Assembly: GCF_001650875.1 (NCBI RefSeq)
Contig: NZ_LXYI01000016.1
Location: 1-64,000, forward strand
Length of the DNA stretch: 64,000 nt
Direction: 5' to 3'
Origin: Sulfitobacter sp. EhC04
GTDB taxonomy: Bacteria > Pseudomonadota > Alphaproteobacteria > Rhodobacterales > Rhodobacteraceae
A model generated the notes under the pieces. It saw nothing but the letters and a program-made list of their open reading frames with translations. It was not told the origin of the DNA and searched no databases. This document shows positions 47,222-55,579 of the stretch, in pieces (the first letter of the stretch is position 1; every line of letters starts with the position of its first letter). A program made the translations under genes and the position numbers.

Positions 47222-47408
47222 CGAAACATCCTCAATGGGACCCGGCGCGCTGTCCGCGTGCAGGTCAAAGAAAATATCCGGGCGTACAGGATGGGAAAAT
47301 GGCCGGGAATTGCGACGCCATCGCGGGCCATATGCAAAACTGGCTAATCTATTGTATGCGGTCCTGTCAACGCGTAGCCTCCGCTGACAACTGCAGGAGG
47401 CACCCCCC

Positions 47409-48596
47409 TTGACCCTCACCGATCCAACGCCGTTTTCGCCACAGGAATACGAGCGCCGCCTGTCCCTGACCCGTGCCGCCATGGGTCGCGTCGGCATTGA
47501 CGTGCTGATTGCCACGGACCCGTCGAACCAGGCCTGGTTGACGGGTTATGACGGCTGGTCGTTCTATGTCCATCAGGCCGTAATCGTACCGCTCGACGGA
47601 ACCCCCTTCTGGTGGGGCCGCATGCAGGACAGCAACGGTGCGCTGCGCACTGTGAACCGCGCCGTGACAGACGTGGAGTTCTACACCGATGGATTCGTGC
47701 AATCGACAGAGCGCCACCCGATGCAGGACCTCTCTGCCAAGCTTGCCGCGCGCGGATTGGCGCGGGGGCGGATCGGCGTCGAGATGGACAATTACTACTT
47801 CTCCGCCAAGGCCTATACGACGCTCCTCGACTCGCTCCCCGACGCAACGGTTGTGGACGCCACGGCCCTCGTCAACTGGCAACGCGCCATCAAGTCGGAG
47901 GAAGAACTGACCTTCATGCGCAAGGCCGCAACGATTACCGAGAAGATCACCCAGCTTGCCATCGACCGCGCGGCACCCGGCGTGCGCAAGAACGAACTGG
48001 CGGCAGAGATCACTGCGGCGGGGCTTACCGGCGTAGGCGAGACCTGGGGCGACTACCCCGCCATCGTACCGCTCATGCCCTCCGGCACCGACGCGGCCGC
48101 CCCGCATCTTACCTGGAACGGCGACAAGATGAAGACCGGCGAGGTGACGTTCTTTGAGCTTGCCGGTTGTTACCGCCGTTATCACGTGCCGCTGTCCCGC
48201 TCTGTCATGCTGGGCACCCCGCCCGACCACATCAAACGCGGCGAAGAGGCGCTGATCGAAGGGTTGGAGGCGGGTTTGGACAAGGCCCGCGCAGGCAACA
48301 GGACCCAGGACATCGCCAACGCGCTTGGGGCCGCGATGGACAAGGCAGGCATCGAACGCGGCGCGCGCTGCGGCTATTCCATCGGCCTCAGCTACCCGCC
48401 CGACTGGGGCGAACGCACCATGTCGCTGCGCCCAGAGGACGAAACCGTGCTGCACCCCGGCATGACCTTCCACTTCATGCCCGGCCTCTGGATGGAGGAC
48501 TGGGGACTGGAGATCACCGAAAGCATCCTGATCACCGAAGAAGGCCCGGCACAGCCATTCTGCACCATCGAACGCAAGCTCTTTGTCAAGGATTGA
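47409..48596 (+). CDS. M24-family hydrolase, ectoine hydrolase (DoeA/EutD)-like
   Basis: A 395-residue creatinase/prolidase-fold protein. LTGYDGWSFYVHQAVIVP, near the N-terminus, and GLSYPPDWGERTMSLRP are, from memory, like ectoine hydrolase DoeA/EutD, which opens the ectoine ring. Both aspartate metal ligands of M24 peptidases appear lost (FFELAGCYRRYHVPLSRS), so it is not a normal aminopeptidase. It starts with TTG at 47409 after AGGAGG (47395-47400). Divergent from creatinase and coupled to a deacetylase gene 2 bases later. Ectoine or another cyclic amidine is a plausible substrate. Confidence 0.8.
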   Translation: MTLTDPTPFSPQEYERRLSLTRAAMGRVGIDVLIATDPSNQAWLTGYDGWSFYVHQAVIVPLDGTPFWWGRMQDSNGALRTVNRAVTDVEFYTDGFVQSTERHPMQDLSAKLAARGLARGRIGVEMDNYYFSAKAYTTLLDSLPDATVVDATALVNWQRAIKSEEELTFMRKAATITEKITQLAIDRAAPGVRKNELAAEITAAGLTGVGETWGDYPAIVPLMPSGTDAAAPHLTWNGDKMKTGEVTFFELAGCYRRYHVPLSRSVMLGTPPDHIKRGEEALIEGLEAGLDKARAGNRTQDIANALGAAMDKAGIERGARCGYSIGLSYPPDWGERTMSLRPEDETVLHPGMTFHFMPGLWMEDWGLEITESILITEEGPAQPFCTIERKLFVKD

Positions 48597-48598
48597 CC

Positions 48599-49756
48599 AT
48601 GAGCCATCTCGACACAGCGACCGCAATCCTGTCCGACCTCATCGGCTATCCCACCGTGTCGTCGGACAGCAACCTTGCGATAATTGATGACCTCGCCGGT
48701 CGGCTGTCGGACGCAGGCGCGCGGGTGGATGTGTTTCACGACGACAGCGGGACCAAGGCCAACCTTTATGCCACAATGGGTCCCGACGCGCCGGGGGGCA
48801 TCCTGCTGGCCGGGCATACGGATGTGGTGCCGATCACCGATCAGATCTGGGCCAGCAACCCCTTTGCAATGACCGAACGGGACGGACGCCTTTATGGGCG
48901 CGGGACCTGTGACATGAAGGGCTTTATCGCTACCGCAGTCGCGCTGGCCCCCCTGTTCGCGTCGAAAGCCACCCGCCGCCCCATCCACTTTGCTTTCACC
49001 TATGACGAGGAGACCGGCTGCCTGGGCGCCAAGGCGCTGGCCGAGCAACTGGCAGCGCGCAGCGACCGTCCTGCCCTGGCCATCATCGGTGAACCCACCG
49101 AAATGCGGGTGATCGAGGGACACAAGGGTTGCTGCGAATACTCCACCCATTTCACCGGGCGCGAGGGCCACGGTTCTCTGCCGTACCTCGGGGTGAACGC
49201 GGTCGAATACGCCGTGCGCTATATCACGCGCCTGATGGAACTGAACGATGAACTGAAGGCCCGCGCCCCCGGCGGCAGCGCCTTCGACCCGCCGCACAGC
49301 ACCATAAACGTCGGCTCACTTCACGGCGGTGTGGCGCATAACGTGATACCGGGGTTTGCGACAGTGGAGTGGGACATGCGCCCTGTCCAATCCGCCGATT
49401 TCCACCACATCAATGCAACGATGCAGGACTACGCCGCCAATATCCTGCTGCCCCGGATGCGCGCTGTCTGGCCTGACGCAGATATCGTCACGGAGGTCAT
49501 CGGCGAAACCATCGGGCTGGAGGTCATGGCCGAAAACGCCGCCCGCGACCTTGTGCTGGAACTGACCGGCACGAACGGGACCGATGTGGTGTCCTTCGGA
49601 ACGGAGGCGGGTATTTTTCAGCAACTCGGCATGGCCGCCATTGTCTGCGGACCTGGGTCCATCGAACAGGCACATAAACCTGACGAATACGTCGAGACAA
49701 GCCAGCTTGCGGCCTGTATCACCATGCTGGAAGAGCTGGCAGACCGCCTGGGCTAG
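48599..49756 (+). CDS. M20-family deacetylase, acetylornithine deacetylase-like
   Basis: A 385-residue zinc-dependent amidohydrolase. The metal and catalytic motifs are ILLAGHTDVVP (His, Asp), GRGTCDMKGF, TYDEETGCLGA with the catalytic Glu pair, and GEPTEM. It begins at the ATG at 48599, two bases after the previous stop. Next to an ectoine-hydrolase-like gene it may remove the acetyl group from the ring-opened product, but the usual ectoine deacetylase DoeB is a different family. Confidence 0.87.
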   Translation: MSHLDTATAILSDLIGYPTVSSDSNLAIIDDLAGRLSDAGARVDVFHDDSGTKANLYATMGPDAPGGILLAGHTDVVPITDQIWASNPFAMTERDGRLYGRGTCDMKGFIATAVALAPLFASKATRRPIHFAFTYDEETGCLGAKALAEQLAARSDRPALAIIGEPTEMRVIEGHKGCCEYSTHFTGREGHGSLPYLGVNAVEYAVRYITRLMELNDELKARAPGGSAFDPPHSTINVGSLHGGVAHNVIPGFATVEWDMRPVQSADFHHINATMQDYAANILLPRMRAVWPDADIVTEVIGETIGLEVMAENAARDLVLELTGTNGTDVVSFGTEAGIFQQLGMAAIVCGPGSIEQAHKPDEYVETSQLAACITMLEELADRLG

Positions 49757-50031
49757 GGCCTGCTTTCCACCGGTTTGGGGATCACCCGGCATCCGGCCCG
49801 GTGACATGTTCAGCCGGGCCAGCTGGCACGCGCATAGCACCCTTGCGCTTGTATTCCCGCCCCGGCAGGTTGTAAGTGGCCCGCAACTGCCTATTTCCCT
49901 GAGGGCCGCCAAAACGCTGCCCCAGCCGCCACGGCACAAAACAAACCCTATCATGTGTCAGGTGTTGCCTTGATCCATCTTCATATTTACAACTCGTCCC
50001 GCCCGCACGCGGAACACGCAGGAACAAGCCG
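49757..50031. other. 275-base gap between the deacetylase and epimerase genes
   Basis: No gene is visible. A stem (GGCCCGG at 49795-49801, CCGGGCC at 49814-49820, 12-base loop) lies soon after the deacetylase stop but has no T tract. The right part is less GC-rich near 49960-49990 and should hold the promoter of the epimerase operon, which I cannot pinpoint. Confidence 0.4.
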
Positions 50032-51045
50032 GTGACACGGGTTCTTGTCACCGGCACCGCCGGTTTCATCGGCTTTCACCTGGCCCGCCGCCTGCTGGCC
50101 GAAGGCTTCGAAGTGCAAGGCTATGACGGGCTGACCGACTACTATGACGTCACGCTGAAGCAAAAGCGCCACGAGATGCTGCTGGAGAACCCCGCGTTCT
50201 CGGCCACCGTGGGCAAGCTGGAAGACGAGGACCTGCTGTGGTCCGTGGCAGAGGCGTTCCAACCCGAGATCATCGTGCATCTCGCCGGACAGGCAGGCGT
50301 GCGCTATTCGCTGGAAAACCCGCGCGCCTATCTCGACAGCAACGTGATCGGCACGTTCAACGTCATGGAAGCCGCGCGGAAACTGAAGGTCAAACATCTG
50401 CTGATGGCCTCGACCTCTTCGGTTTACGGCGCGAACGAAGAAATGCCTTTCGCTGAAAAGGACCGCACCGAAACCCAGCTGACCATCTACGCCGCCACCA
50501 AGAAGGCGAATGAGAACATGGGCCATGCCTATGCCCATCTGCATGATCTGCCGACGACGATGTTCCGGTTTTTCACGGTTTACGGCACCTGGGGGCGGCC
50601 GGACCTTGCCCTGTTCAAGTTCGTGGATGCCATTCTGGATGGGCGGCCCATCGACATCTATAACCATGGCGACATGTTCCGTGACTTCACCTTTGTCGAC
50701 GATCTGGTGCGCGGCATCATGCTGCTGATGCAGGCGGTGCCGCAGCGCCCGGCCAGCAAGGCGGAGATCCCGGAATGGGACAGCCTGTCGCCGGTGGCCC
50801 CCTTCCGGGTGGTGAACATCGGCAATTCGCAGAAGGTGCGGCTGCTGGATTTCATCGACGCGATCGAGGCCGAACTGGGCATCACGGCAAAGCGCAACTA
50901 TATGCCGATGCAGACGGGCGACGTGCCCGCGACCTGGGCCAATGCGGACCTGCTGCGCAACCTGACCGGATACCAGCCCCGCACGGATGTCCGCGATGGC
51001 ATCGCACAGTTCGTGGCCTGGTTCCGCGACTACTACAACAGGTAA
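50032..51045 (+). CDS. NAD-dependent nucleotide-sugar epimerase (UDP-glucuronate epimerase-like)
   Basis: A 337-residue short-chain dehydrogenase/reductase. The NAD motif is [13 protein letters not shown]. The catalytic Ser and Tyr-Lys pair are in STSSVYG and YAATKKANE. It resembles UDP-glucuronate 4-epimerases. It starts with GTG at 50032 after AGGAA. The next gene encodes a nucleotide-sugar dehydrogenase making a uronic acid, so the pair probably supplies a UDP-uronate sugar for LPS or capsule. Confidence 0.88.
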   Translation: MTRVLVTGTAGFIGFHLARRLLAEGFEVQGYDGLTDYYDVTLKQKRHEMLLENPAFSATVGKLEDEDLLWSVAEAFQPEIIVHLAGQAGVRYSLENPRAYLDSNVIGTFNVMEAARKLKVKHLLMASTSSVYGANEEMPFAEKDRTETQLTIYAATKKANENMGHAYAHLHDLPTTMFRFFTVYGTWGRPDLALFKFVDAILDGRPIDIYNHGDMFRDFTFVDDLVRGIMLLMQAVPQRPASKAEIPEWDSLSPVAPFRVVNIGNSQKVRLLDFIDAIEAELGITAKRNYMPMQTGDVPATWANADLLRNLTGYQPRTDVRDGIAQFVAWFRDYYNR

Positions 51046-51055
51046 GGTGGCTGCG

Positions 51056-52330
51056 ATGGAAGCCGGGGCAGAAAAGATCGCGATCATCGGGCTGGGCTAT
51101 GTCGGCTTGCCGCTGGCGGTCGCCTTTGGCCGGCAGCGGCCGGTGGTCGGTTTTGACATCAGCGCGGGCCGCATCGACGACCTGCGGGCGGGCCATGACC
51201 GCACCCGCGAGACCACGGCGCAGGAACTGCAACAAGCGCGGCACCTCAGTTTCGCCACCGACCCGGCAGAGATCGCCGATTGCCGCATCTACATCGTCAC
51301 CGTGCCAACGCCCATCGACGCGCACAAGCGGCCCGACCTTGGCCCCCTGCGCGGTGCCGCAGAAACGGTCAGCCGGGTGCTGAAACCCGGCGACCTCGTG
51401 ATCTTTGAAAGCACGGTATATCCCGGTGCGACCGAAGAAGACTGCGTGCCGATCCTCGAACGCGGCTCCGGCCTTCGGTTCAATACGGATTTCTTTTGCG
51501 GCTACAGCCCCGAACGGATCAACCCCGGTGACAAGCTGCACCGCCTGCCGGACATCCGCAAGGTCACCGCCGGATCAACGCCCGCGGCGGCGGACCGTGT
51601 CGACGCGCTCTATGCCCAGATCATCACCGCAGGCACCTACAAGGCCGAAAGCATCCGCGTGGCGGAGGCGGCCAAGGTGATCGAGAACACCCAGCGGGAC
51701 CTGAACATCGCGCTGATGAACGAGCTGGCGATCATCTTTGGCCGGATGGGCATCGACACCGATGCGGTGTTGCGCGCCGCCGGGACCAAGTGGAATTTCC
51801 TGCCGTTCAAGCCCGGCCTGGTGGGCGGCCATTGCATCGGGGTCGACCCCTATTACCTGACCCACAAGGCCGAACAACTGGGCTATGATCCGCAGATCAT
51901 CCTGGCAGGGCGGCGACTGAACGACGGGATGGGCGCCTATATGGCGGGCCAGTTGGTCAAGGCGATGATCAAGCGTGACATCGCCATCGGCGGCGCGCGG
52001 GTGCTGGTGCTGGGCCTGACTTTCAAGGAAAACTGCCCCGACCTGCGCAATACCCGCGTGATCGACCTGATCCGCGAATTGCGCGACTATGGCGCGGAGG
52101 TCGATGTGCATGACCCCTGGGTCGATCCCGCAGAAGCCAGGCGCGAGTTCGGCATCGACATGGTGCAAACCCCTGCCGAAGGGACCTATGACGCGGTTGT
52201 GCTGGCGGTCGCCCATGCGGAGTTCAGCGAGGCCGGTGCCGCCGCCCTGCGCGCCCATGGCAAACCCGCACAGGTTTTCTACGACATCAAAAGCGTTTTC
52301 CGCCCCGAGGACAGCGACCTGCGGGTCTGA
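51056..52330 (+). CDS. UDP-sugar 6-dehydrogenase (UDP-HexNAc dehydrogenase type)
   Basis: A 424-residue UDP-glucose/GDP-mannose dehydrogenase family protein. The NAD motif is [16 protein letters not shown]. The catalytic Cys is in [28 protein letters not shown] and [15 protein letters not shown] are typical of the UDP-N-acetyl-hexosamine branch (TviB/WbpO-like). It follows the epimerase stop by 10 bases, suggesting UDP-GlcNAc uronate synthesis followed by 4-epimerisation, as in Vi antigen. That pathway assignment is inference. Confidence 0.88.
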   Translation: MEAGAEKIAIIGLGYVGLPLAVAFGRQRPVVGFDISAGRIDDLRAGHDRTRETTAQELQQARHLSFATDPAEIADCRIYIVTVPTPIDAHKRPDLGPLRGAAETVSRVLKPGDLVIFESTVYPGATEEDCVPILERGSGLRFNTDFFCGYSPERINPGDKLHRLPDIRKVTAGSTPAAADRVDALYAQIITAGTYKAESIRVAEAAKVIENTQRDLNIALMNELAIIFGRMGIDTDAVLRAAGTKWNFLPFKPGLVGGHCIGVDPYYLTHKAEQLGYDPQIILAGRRLNDGMGAYMAGQLVKAMIKRDIAIGGARVLVLGLTFKENCPDLRNTRVIDLIRELRDYGAEVDVHDPWVDPAEARREFGIDMVQTPAEGTYDAVVLAVAHAEFSEAGAAALRAHGKPAQVFYDIKSVFRPEDSDLRV

Positions 52331-52582
52331 GCCACCCGCGCCCGGCGGGACGCCCCGATATTTCAGGTTTGGCAATTGACAGATTTCAATTTTCTTAATC
52401 GGAAAACTGGACTCATAAGATTATCCGCAAAAACGCCACGGCTGCATTGACGCGACGCCCCCTTCAGTTGCACAGATAAACAGAGACTTCCGGCAGGCAT
52501 CGCCGGGGCGCACTCTGGCAGGTCGCCGGATCACAGCCGCTCCGGATATGCTGTTTTCTGAAAACTGCGAGCAGGAATCCCC

Positions 52583-53890
52583 ATGGCCCGTGAATACCTG
52601 AAGAAAGCCACATTGACCGCAAAATCGGATGCCAGCGAGGTGCATGAGACGGTCAAGACGATCCTTGCCGATATCGAGACGGGTGGTGATGCCAAGGCGA
52701 TGGAATACGCGGCCAGGTACGATCGCTATGAGGGCAATGTCTTGATGACCGCCGAAGAGATCGAGGCGGCCTGCGCGCTGGTGCCGGAGAAGCTGAAGGC
52801 CGACATAAGGTTTGCCCATGACAACGTGAAACGCTTTGCCGAAAAGCAGAAAAGCACGGTGTCGGACATGGAGATCGAGATCGTGCCCGGCCTGATGGCG
52901 GGCCAAAAGGCCATTCCGGTGGATACCGCCGGCTGTTACGTGCCGGGCGGGCGTTACAGCCATATTGCCAGTGCGATCATGACCGTGACCACCGCCAGGG
53001 TCGCGGGTTGCCGCCATATCACCGCCTGTTCGCCGCCGCGTCCCGGTGTCGGCGTGGCCCCCGCCATCGTCTATGCCGCCCGCATCAGCGGCGCGGACAG
53101 GATTCTGGCAATGGGCGGGGTGCAGGGCGTGGCCGCGATGACCTTTGGTCTGTTCGGCCTGCCGCGCGCCAATATCCTTGTCGGTCCCGGCAACCAGTTC
53201 GTGGCAGAGGCCAAGCGCATCCTGTATGGTCGCGTCGGCATCGACATGATTGCGGGGCCCACCGACAGCCTGATCCTGGCCGATGCGCAGGCCGATCCAA
53301 TGGTTGTGGCGACCGATCTGGTCAGCCAGGCAGAGCATGGCCATAACTCGCCGGTCTGGCTGGTCACGGACGACCGCGCGCTGGCGGAAAAGGTAATAGA
53401 CCTGGTGCCGGGGCTGATCGACAATCTGCCTGATGTGAACCGCGAAAACGCCTTTGCGGCATGGCGCGACTATGCAGAGGTGATCCTGTGCGCGGACCGT
53501 GCGGAAATGGCCGCCTGTTCCGATGATTACGCACCTGAACACCTGACCGTGCAGGCCGGTGATCTGGATTGGTGGCTGGATCGGCTGACCTGCTATGGCT
53601 CGCTGTTTCTGGGCGAAGAAACCACCGTGTCCTATGGCGACAAGGCAACGGGGACAAACCACGTCCTGCCTACCTCCGGGGCGGCCAGCTATACCGGCGG
53701 CCTGTCGGTCCACAAGTACATGAAGATCGTGACATGGCAGCGCGCCACCCGTGAAGGCTCCAGACCCGTGGCCATTGCCACCGCACGCATTTCGCGGATG
53801 GAGGGGATGGAGGGGCACGCCCGCGCGGCGGATGTGCGACTGGCGAAGTATTTTCCCGCAGAGACCTTTGATCTGGCTGCCGATGGCTGA
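52583..53890 (+). CDS. hpsN: Sulfopropanediol 3-dehydrogenase (HpsN), HisD-like
   Basis: Oxidises (R)-2,3-dihydroxypropane-1-sulfonate (DHPS) to sulfolactate with NAD. The 435-residue protein belongs to the histidinol dehydrogenase superfamily (PVDTAGCYVPGGRYSHIAS, GPGNQFVAEAKRILYG, DYAPEHLTV). It differs from true HisD in blocks such as SGAASYTGGLSVHKYMKI. The biosynthetic his genes lie elsewhere in the window, and sulfopyruvate decarboxylase genes follow directly, which supports HpsN. AGGAA precedes the ATG. No hps transporter or regulator is visible nearby. Confidence 0.86.
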   Translation: MAREYLKKATLTAKSDASEVHETVKTILADIETGGDAKAMEYAARYDRYEGNVLMTAEEIEAACALVPEKLKADIRFAHDNVKRFAEKQKSTVSDMEIEIVPGLMAGQKAIPVDTAGCYVPGGRYSHIASAIMTVTTARVAGCRHITACSPPRPGVGVAPAIVYAARISGADRILAMGGVQGVAAMTFGLFGLPRANILVGPGNQFVAEAKRILYGRVGIDMIAGPTDSLILADAQADPMVVATDLVSQAEHGHNSPVWLVTDDRALAEKVIDLVPGLIDNLPDVNRENAFAAWRDYAEVILCADRAEMAACSDDYAPEHLTVQAGDLDWWLDRLTCYGSLFLGEETTVSYGDKATGTNHVLPTSGAASYTGGLSVHKYMKIVTWQRATREGSRPVAIATARISRMEGMEGHARAADVRLAKYFPAETFDLAADG

Positions 53891-53980
53891 CCCCCGCACC
53901 CGCCGCATGTTACATTGCGTGCCAAACCTCTCATCCCAAATCGCGCGCCGCGGCGCGCCCCTCGAAAGGCAAGACAACCG

Positions 53981-54487
53981 ATGAACATCGACAAGAAGAT
54001 TGCAGATGATCTTGTCGCCAACGACATTTCCTTTGTCACCACCGTGCCCTGCAAGCAACTGGCCGGCGTGATCGAGGAGATCGAGGCCCGCGACGACATT
54101 TTCCACATCCCCGCCAACAAGGAAGACGAGGGCATGGGGCTGTGCGCCGGGGCCTTCATGGGGGGCAAGCGGCCTGCCATCATCATGCAGAACACCGCCA
54201 TCGGGGTGACGATCAACACGCTGGCGACGCTGATCCAATACTACCGGATGCCCCTGCCGATGATCATCTCCTACCGGGGCGAACTGCGCGAACCCGTGGC
54301 CTGCCAGGTGGAAATGGCGGTACATACCAAGGCGCTGCTGGCGCAGCTCAACATCCCCACCTACCACTTCCATTGGCAAAAGGATGTCGCGGAGTTGGAT
54401 AACATCCTGAAATACACTTTCATGTGCAACAAACCCGTGGCGATCCTGACCGACGCCAACTTCTGGGGAGGCTATGGCGACCAATGA
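53981..54487 (+). CDS. comD: Sulfopyruvate decarboxylase alpha subunit
   Basis: The N-terminal half of a thiamine-diphosphate-dependent decarboxylase that turns sulfopyruvate into sulfoacetaldehyde. The 168-residue ComD-like protein has FVTTVPCKQLAGVIEEI at the start and PANKEDEGMGLCAGA with the glutamate that activates the cofactor. The family also includes phosphonopyruvate decarboxylase, so context decides; hpsN is 91 bases upstream. Its stop overlaps the start of the beta subunit. Confidence 0.83.
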   Translation: MNIDKKIADDLVANDISFVTTVPCKQLAGVIEEIEARDDIFHIPANKEDEGMGLCAGAFMGGKRPAIIMQNTAIGVTINTLATLIQYYRMPLPMIISYRGELREPVACQVEMAVHTKALLAQLNIPTYHFHWQKDVAELDNILKYTFMCNKPVAILTDANFWGGYGDQ

Positions 54488-55038
54488 TCCGTTCCGAAAT
54501 CCTGAAAGACATCGCGCCGATCCTGCGGGATCAGCTTGTGGTCTGCAACATCGGCATCCCCAGCCAGGAACTGCACGCCATCGACGATCAGCCCACCAAT
54601 TTCTACATGCTGGGCACGATGGGGCTGGCATCCTCCATCGGTCTGGGGCTGGCGCTGTCGCAGCCCAAGCCGGTGATCGCCATCGACGGGGACGGATCGG
54701 TGCTGACCAATCTCGGCACCCTGCCCACCATCGCCAACAACGTCGCCGACAACTTCATCCTGCTGATCATCGACAACGGGTCGTATGGTTCCACCGGGGA
54801 TCAGCCGACCTATGCGGGCAAGAAGACCAGGCTTGAGAAAGTGGCCGAAGCCTGCGGCTGCGAGAACGTCGTGACCTGCCAGGGCGAGGATACAGGCAAA
54901 GTGCTGCAAGCGGCGCTGGCGTCACGGAAGATGACCGTGATTGTCGTGAAATGCGACAGCGGCAATGCCAGACATCCGGTGATCACGATGGACCCGGTGG
55001 TGATCCGTGACCGTTTCATGAAGGCCGTGCAGGCATAG
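54484..55038 (+). CDS. comE: Sulfopyruvate decarboxylase beta subunit
   Basis: The pyrophosphate-binding half of the decarboxylase, 184 residues. The thiamine-diphosphate motif begins at AIDGDGSVLTNLGTLPTI and ends at IIDNGSYGSTG. Start and stop overlap (ATGA at 54484-54487) couples it to the alpha subunit. Product sulfoacetaldehyde would normally be split by Xsc, which is not in the window. Confidence 0.85.
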   Translation: MIRSEILKDIAPILRDQLVVCNIGIPSQELHAIDDQPTNFYMLGTMGLASSIGLGLALSQPKPVIAIDGDGSVLTNLGTLPTIANNVADNFILLIIDNGSYGSTGDQPTYAGKKTRLEKVAEACGCENVVTCQGEDTGKVLQAALASRKMTVIVVKCDSGNARHPVITMDPVVIRDRFMKAVQA

Positions 55039-55059
55039 GTCGCGGCCCGGAGGGACGTG

Positions 55060-55482
55060 TCAGGCGCATACCACCTTGGCCGCAAGCGCCACGAACGTGG
55101 CGCGCTCCTCGGGGGTAAGCGGGGCAAGGATGTCGTCTTGCAAGCCGCGCACGATGGGGCGCATTTCAGCCAGCCGTGAGCGGCCCGCCTCGGTCAGTTG
55201 CACCAACCTCGCGCGCCTGTCGTGCGGGCTGGGATGGCGGGTCACCAGCCGTTTGACTTCCAGCCGGTCGATGACACCCCCGATGGTTGCCTTGTCGTAA
55301 CCGATCTGCGCCGCGATGCTGGCCTGATCGGTTTCGGGGTGCGCCGCGATTGCATCGAGCGCAGCGAACTGCACCGGCGTCAGGTCGTGGCCCGCGTCTT
55401 GCATTTGCCGTGCGAAGGTTTGCGTGGAAATCTGGTGCAGCCGCCTGATCAAATGGCCCGCCATGTTCTTTACGTCTGTCAT
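55060..55482 (-). CDS. MarR-family transcriptional regulator
   Basis: A 140-residue winged-helix repressor. LTPVQFAALDAIAAHPETDQ and DKATIGGVIDRLEVKRLV match the MarR recognition region, and DRRARLVQLTEAG is the wing. It diverges from the monooxygenase gene across a 97-base region holding two copies of GTATNNATAC, its probable operators. An aromatic ligand is likely by context. Confidence 0.9.
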   Translation of the reverse strand: MTDVKNMAGHLIRRLHQISTQTFARQMQDAGHDLTPVQFAALDAIAAHPETDQASIAAQIGYDKATIGGVIDRLEVKRLVTRHPSPHDRRARLVQLTEAGRSRLAEMRPIVRGLQDDILAPLTPEERATFVALAAKVVCA

Positions 55483-55508
55483 GAAGCCTTTCCTTTGCGC
55501 CTTCAGTA

Positions 55509-55555
55509 GTATGCATACAAACTAATATTGACAACACATGGTAAGTATAGATACC
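55509..55555. promoter_or_regulatory. Divergent promoter with two MarR operator palindromes
   Basis: GTATGCATAC (55509-55518) is a perfect palindrome. GTATAGATAC (55545-55554) shares the GTAT and ATAC arms 36 bases on. TTGACA (55528-55533) is a consensus -35 between them, and the second palindrome covers the expected -10. Repression of the monooxygenase by the divergent MarR protein is the likely function. Confidence 0.7.
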
Positions 55556-55579
55556 ACCTTTGCAATAAGGAGGACTTCG

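Noticed and set aside
52583-53890. Reading this gene as histidinol dehydrogenase hisD
   Set aside because: Neighbouring sulfopyruvate decarboxylase genes and the divergent C-terminal block favour HpsN; the his genes lie in a different operon.
52421-54631. A 736-codon open frame antisense to hpsN and comD
   Set aside because: It mirrors two well-supported genes and shows only low-complexity His/Arg/Gly-rich sequence.
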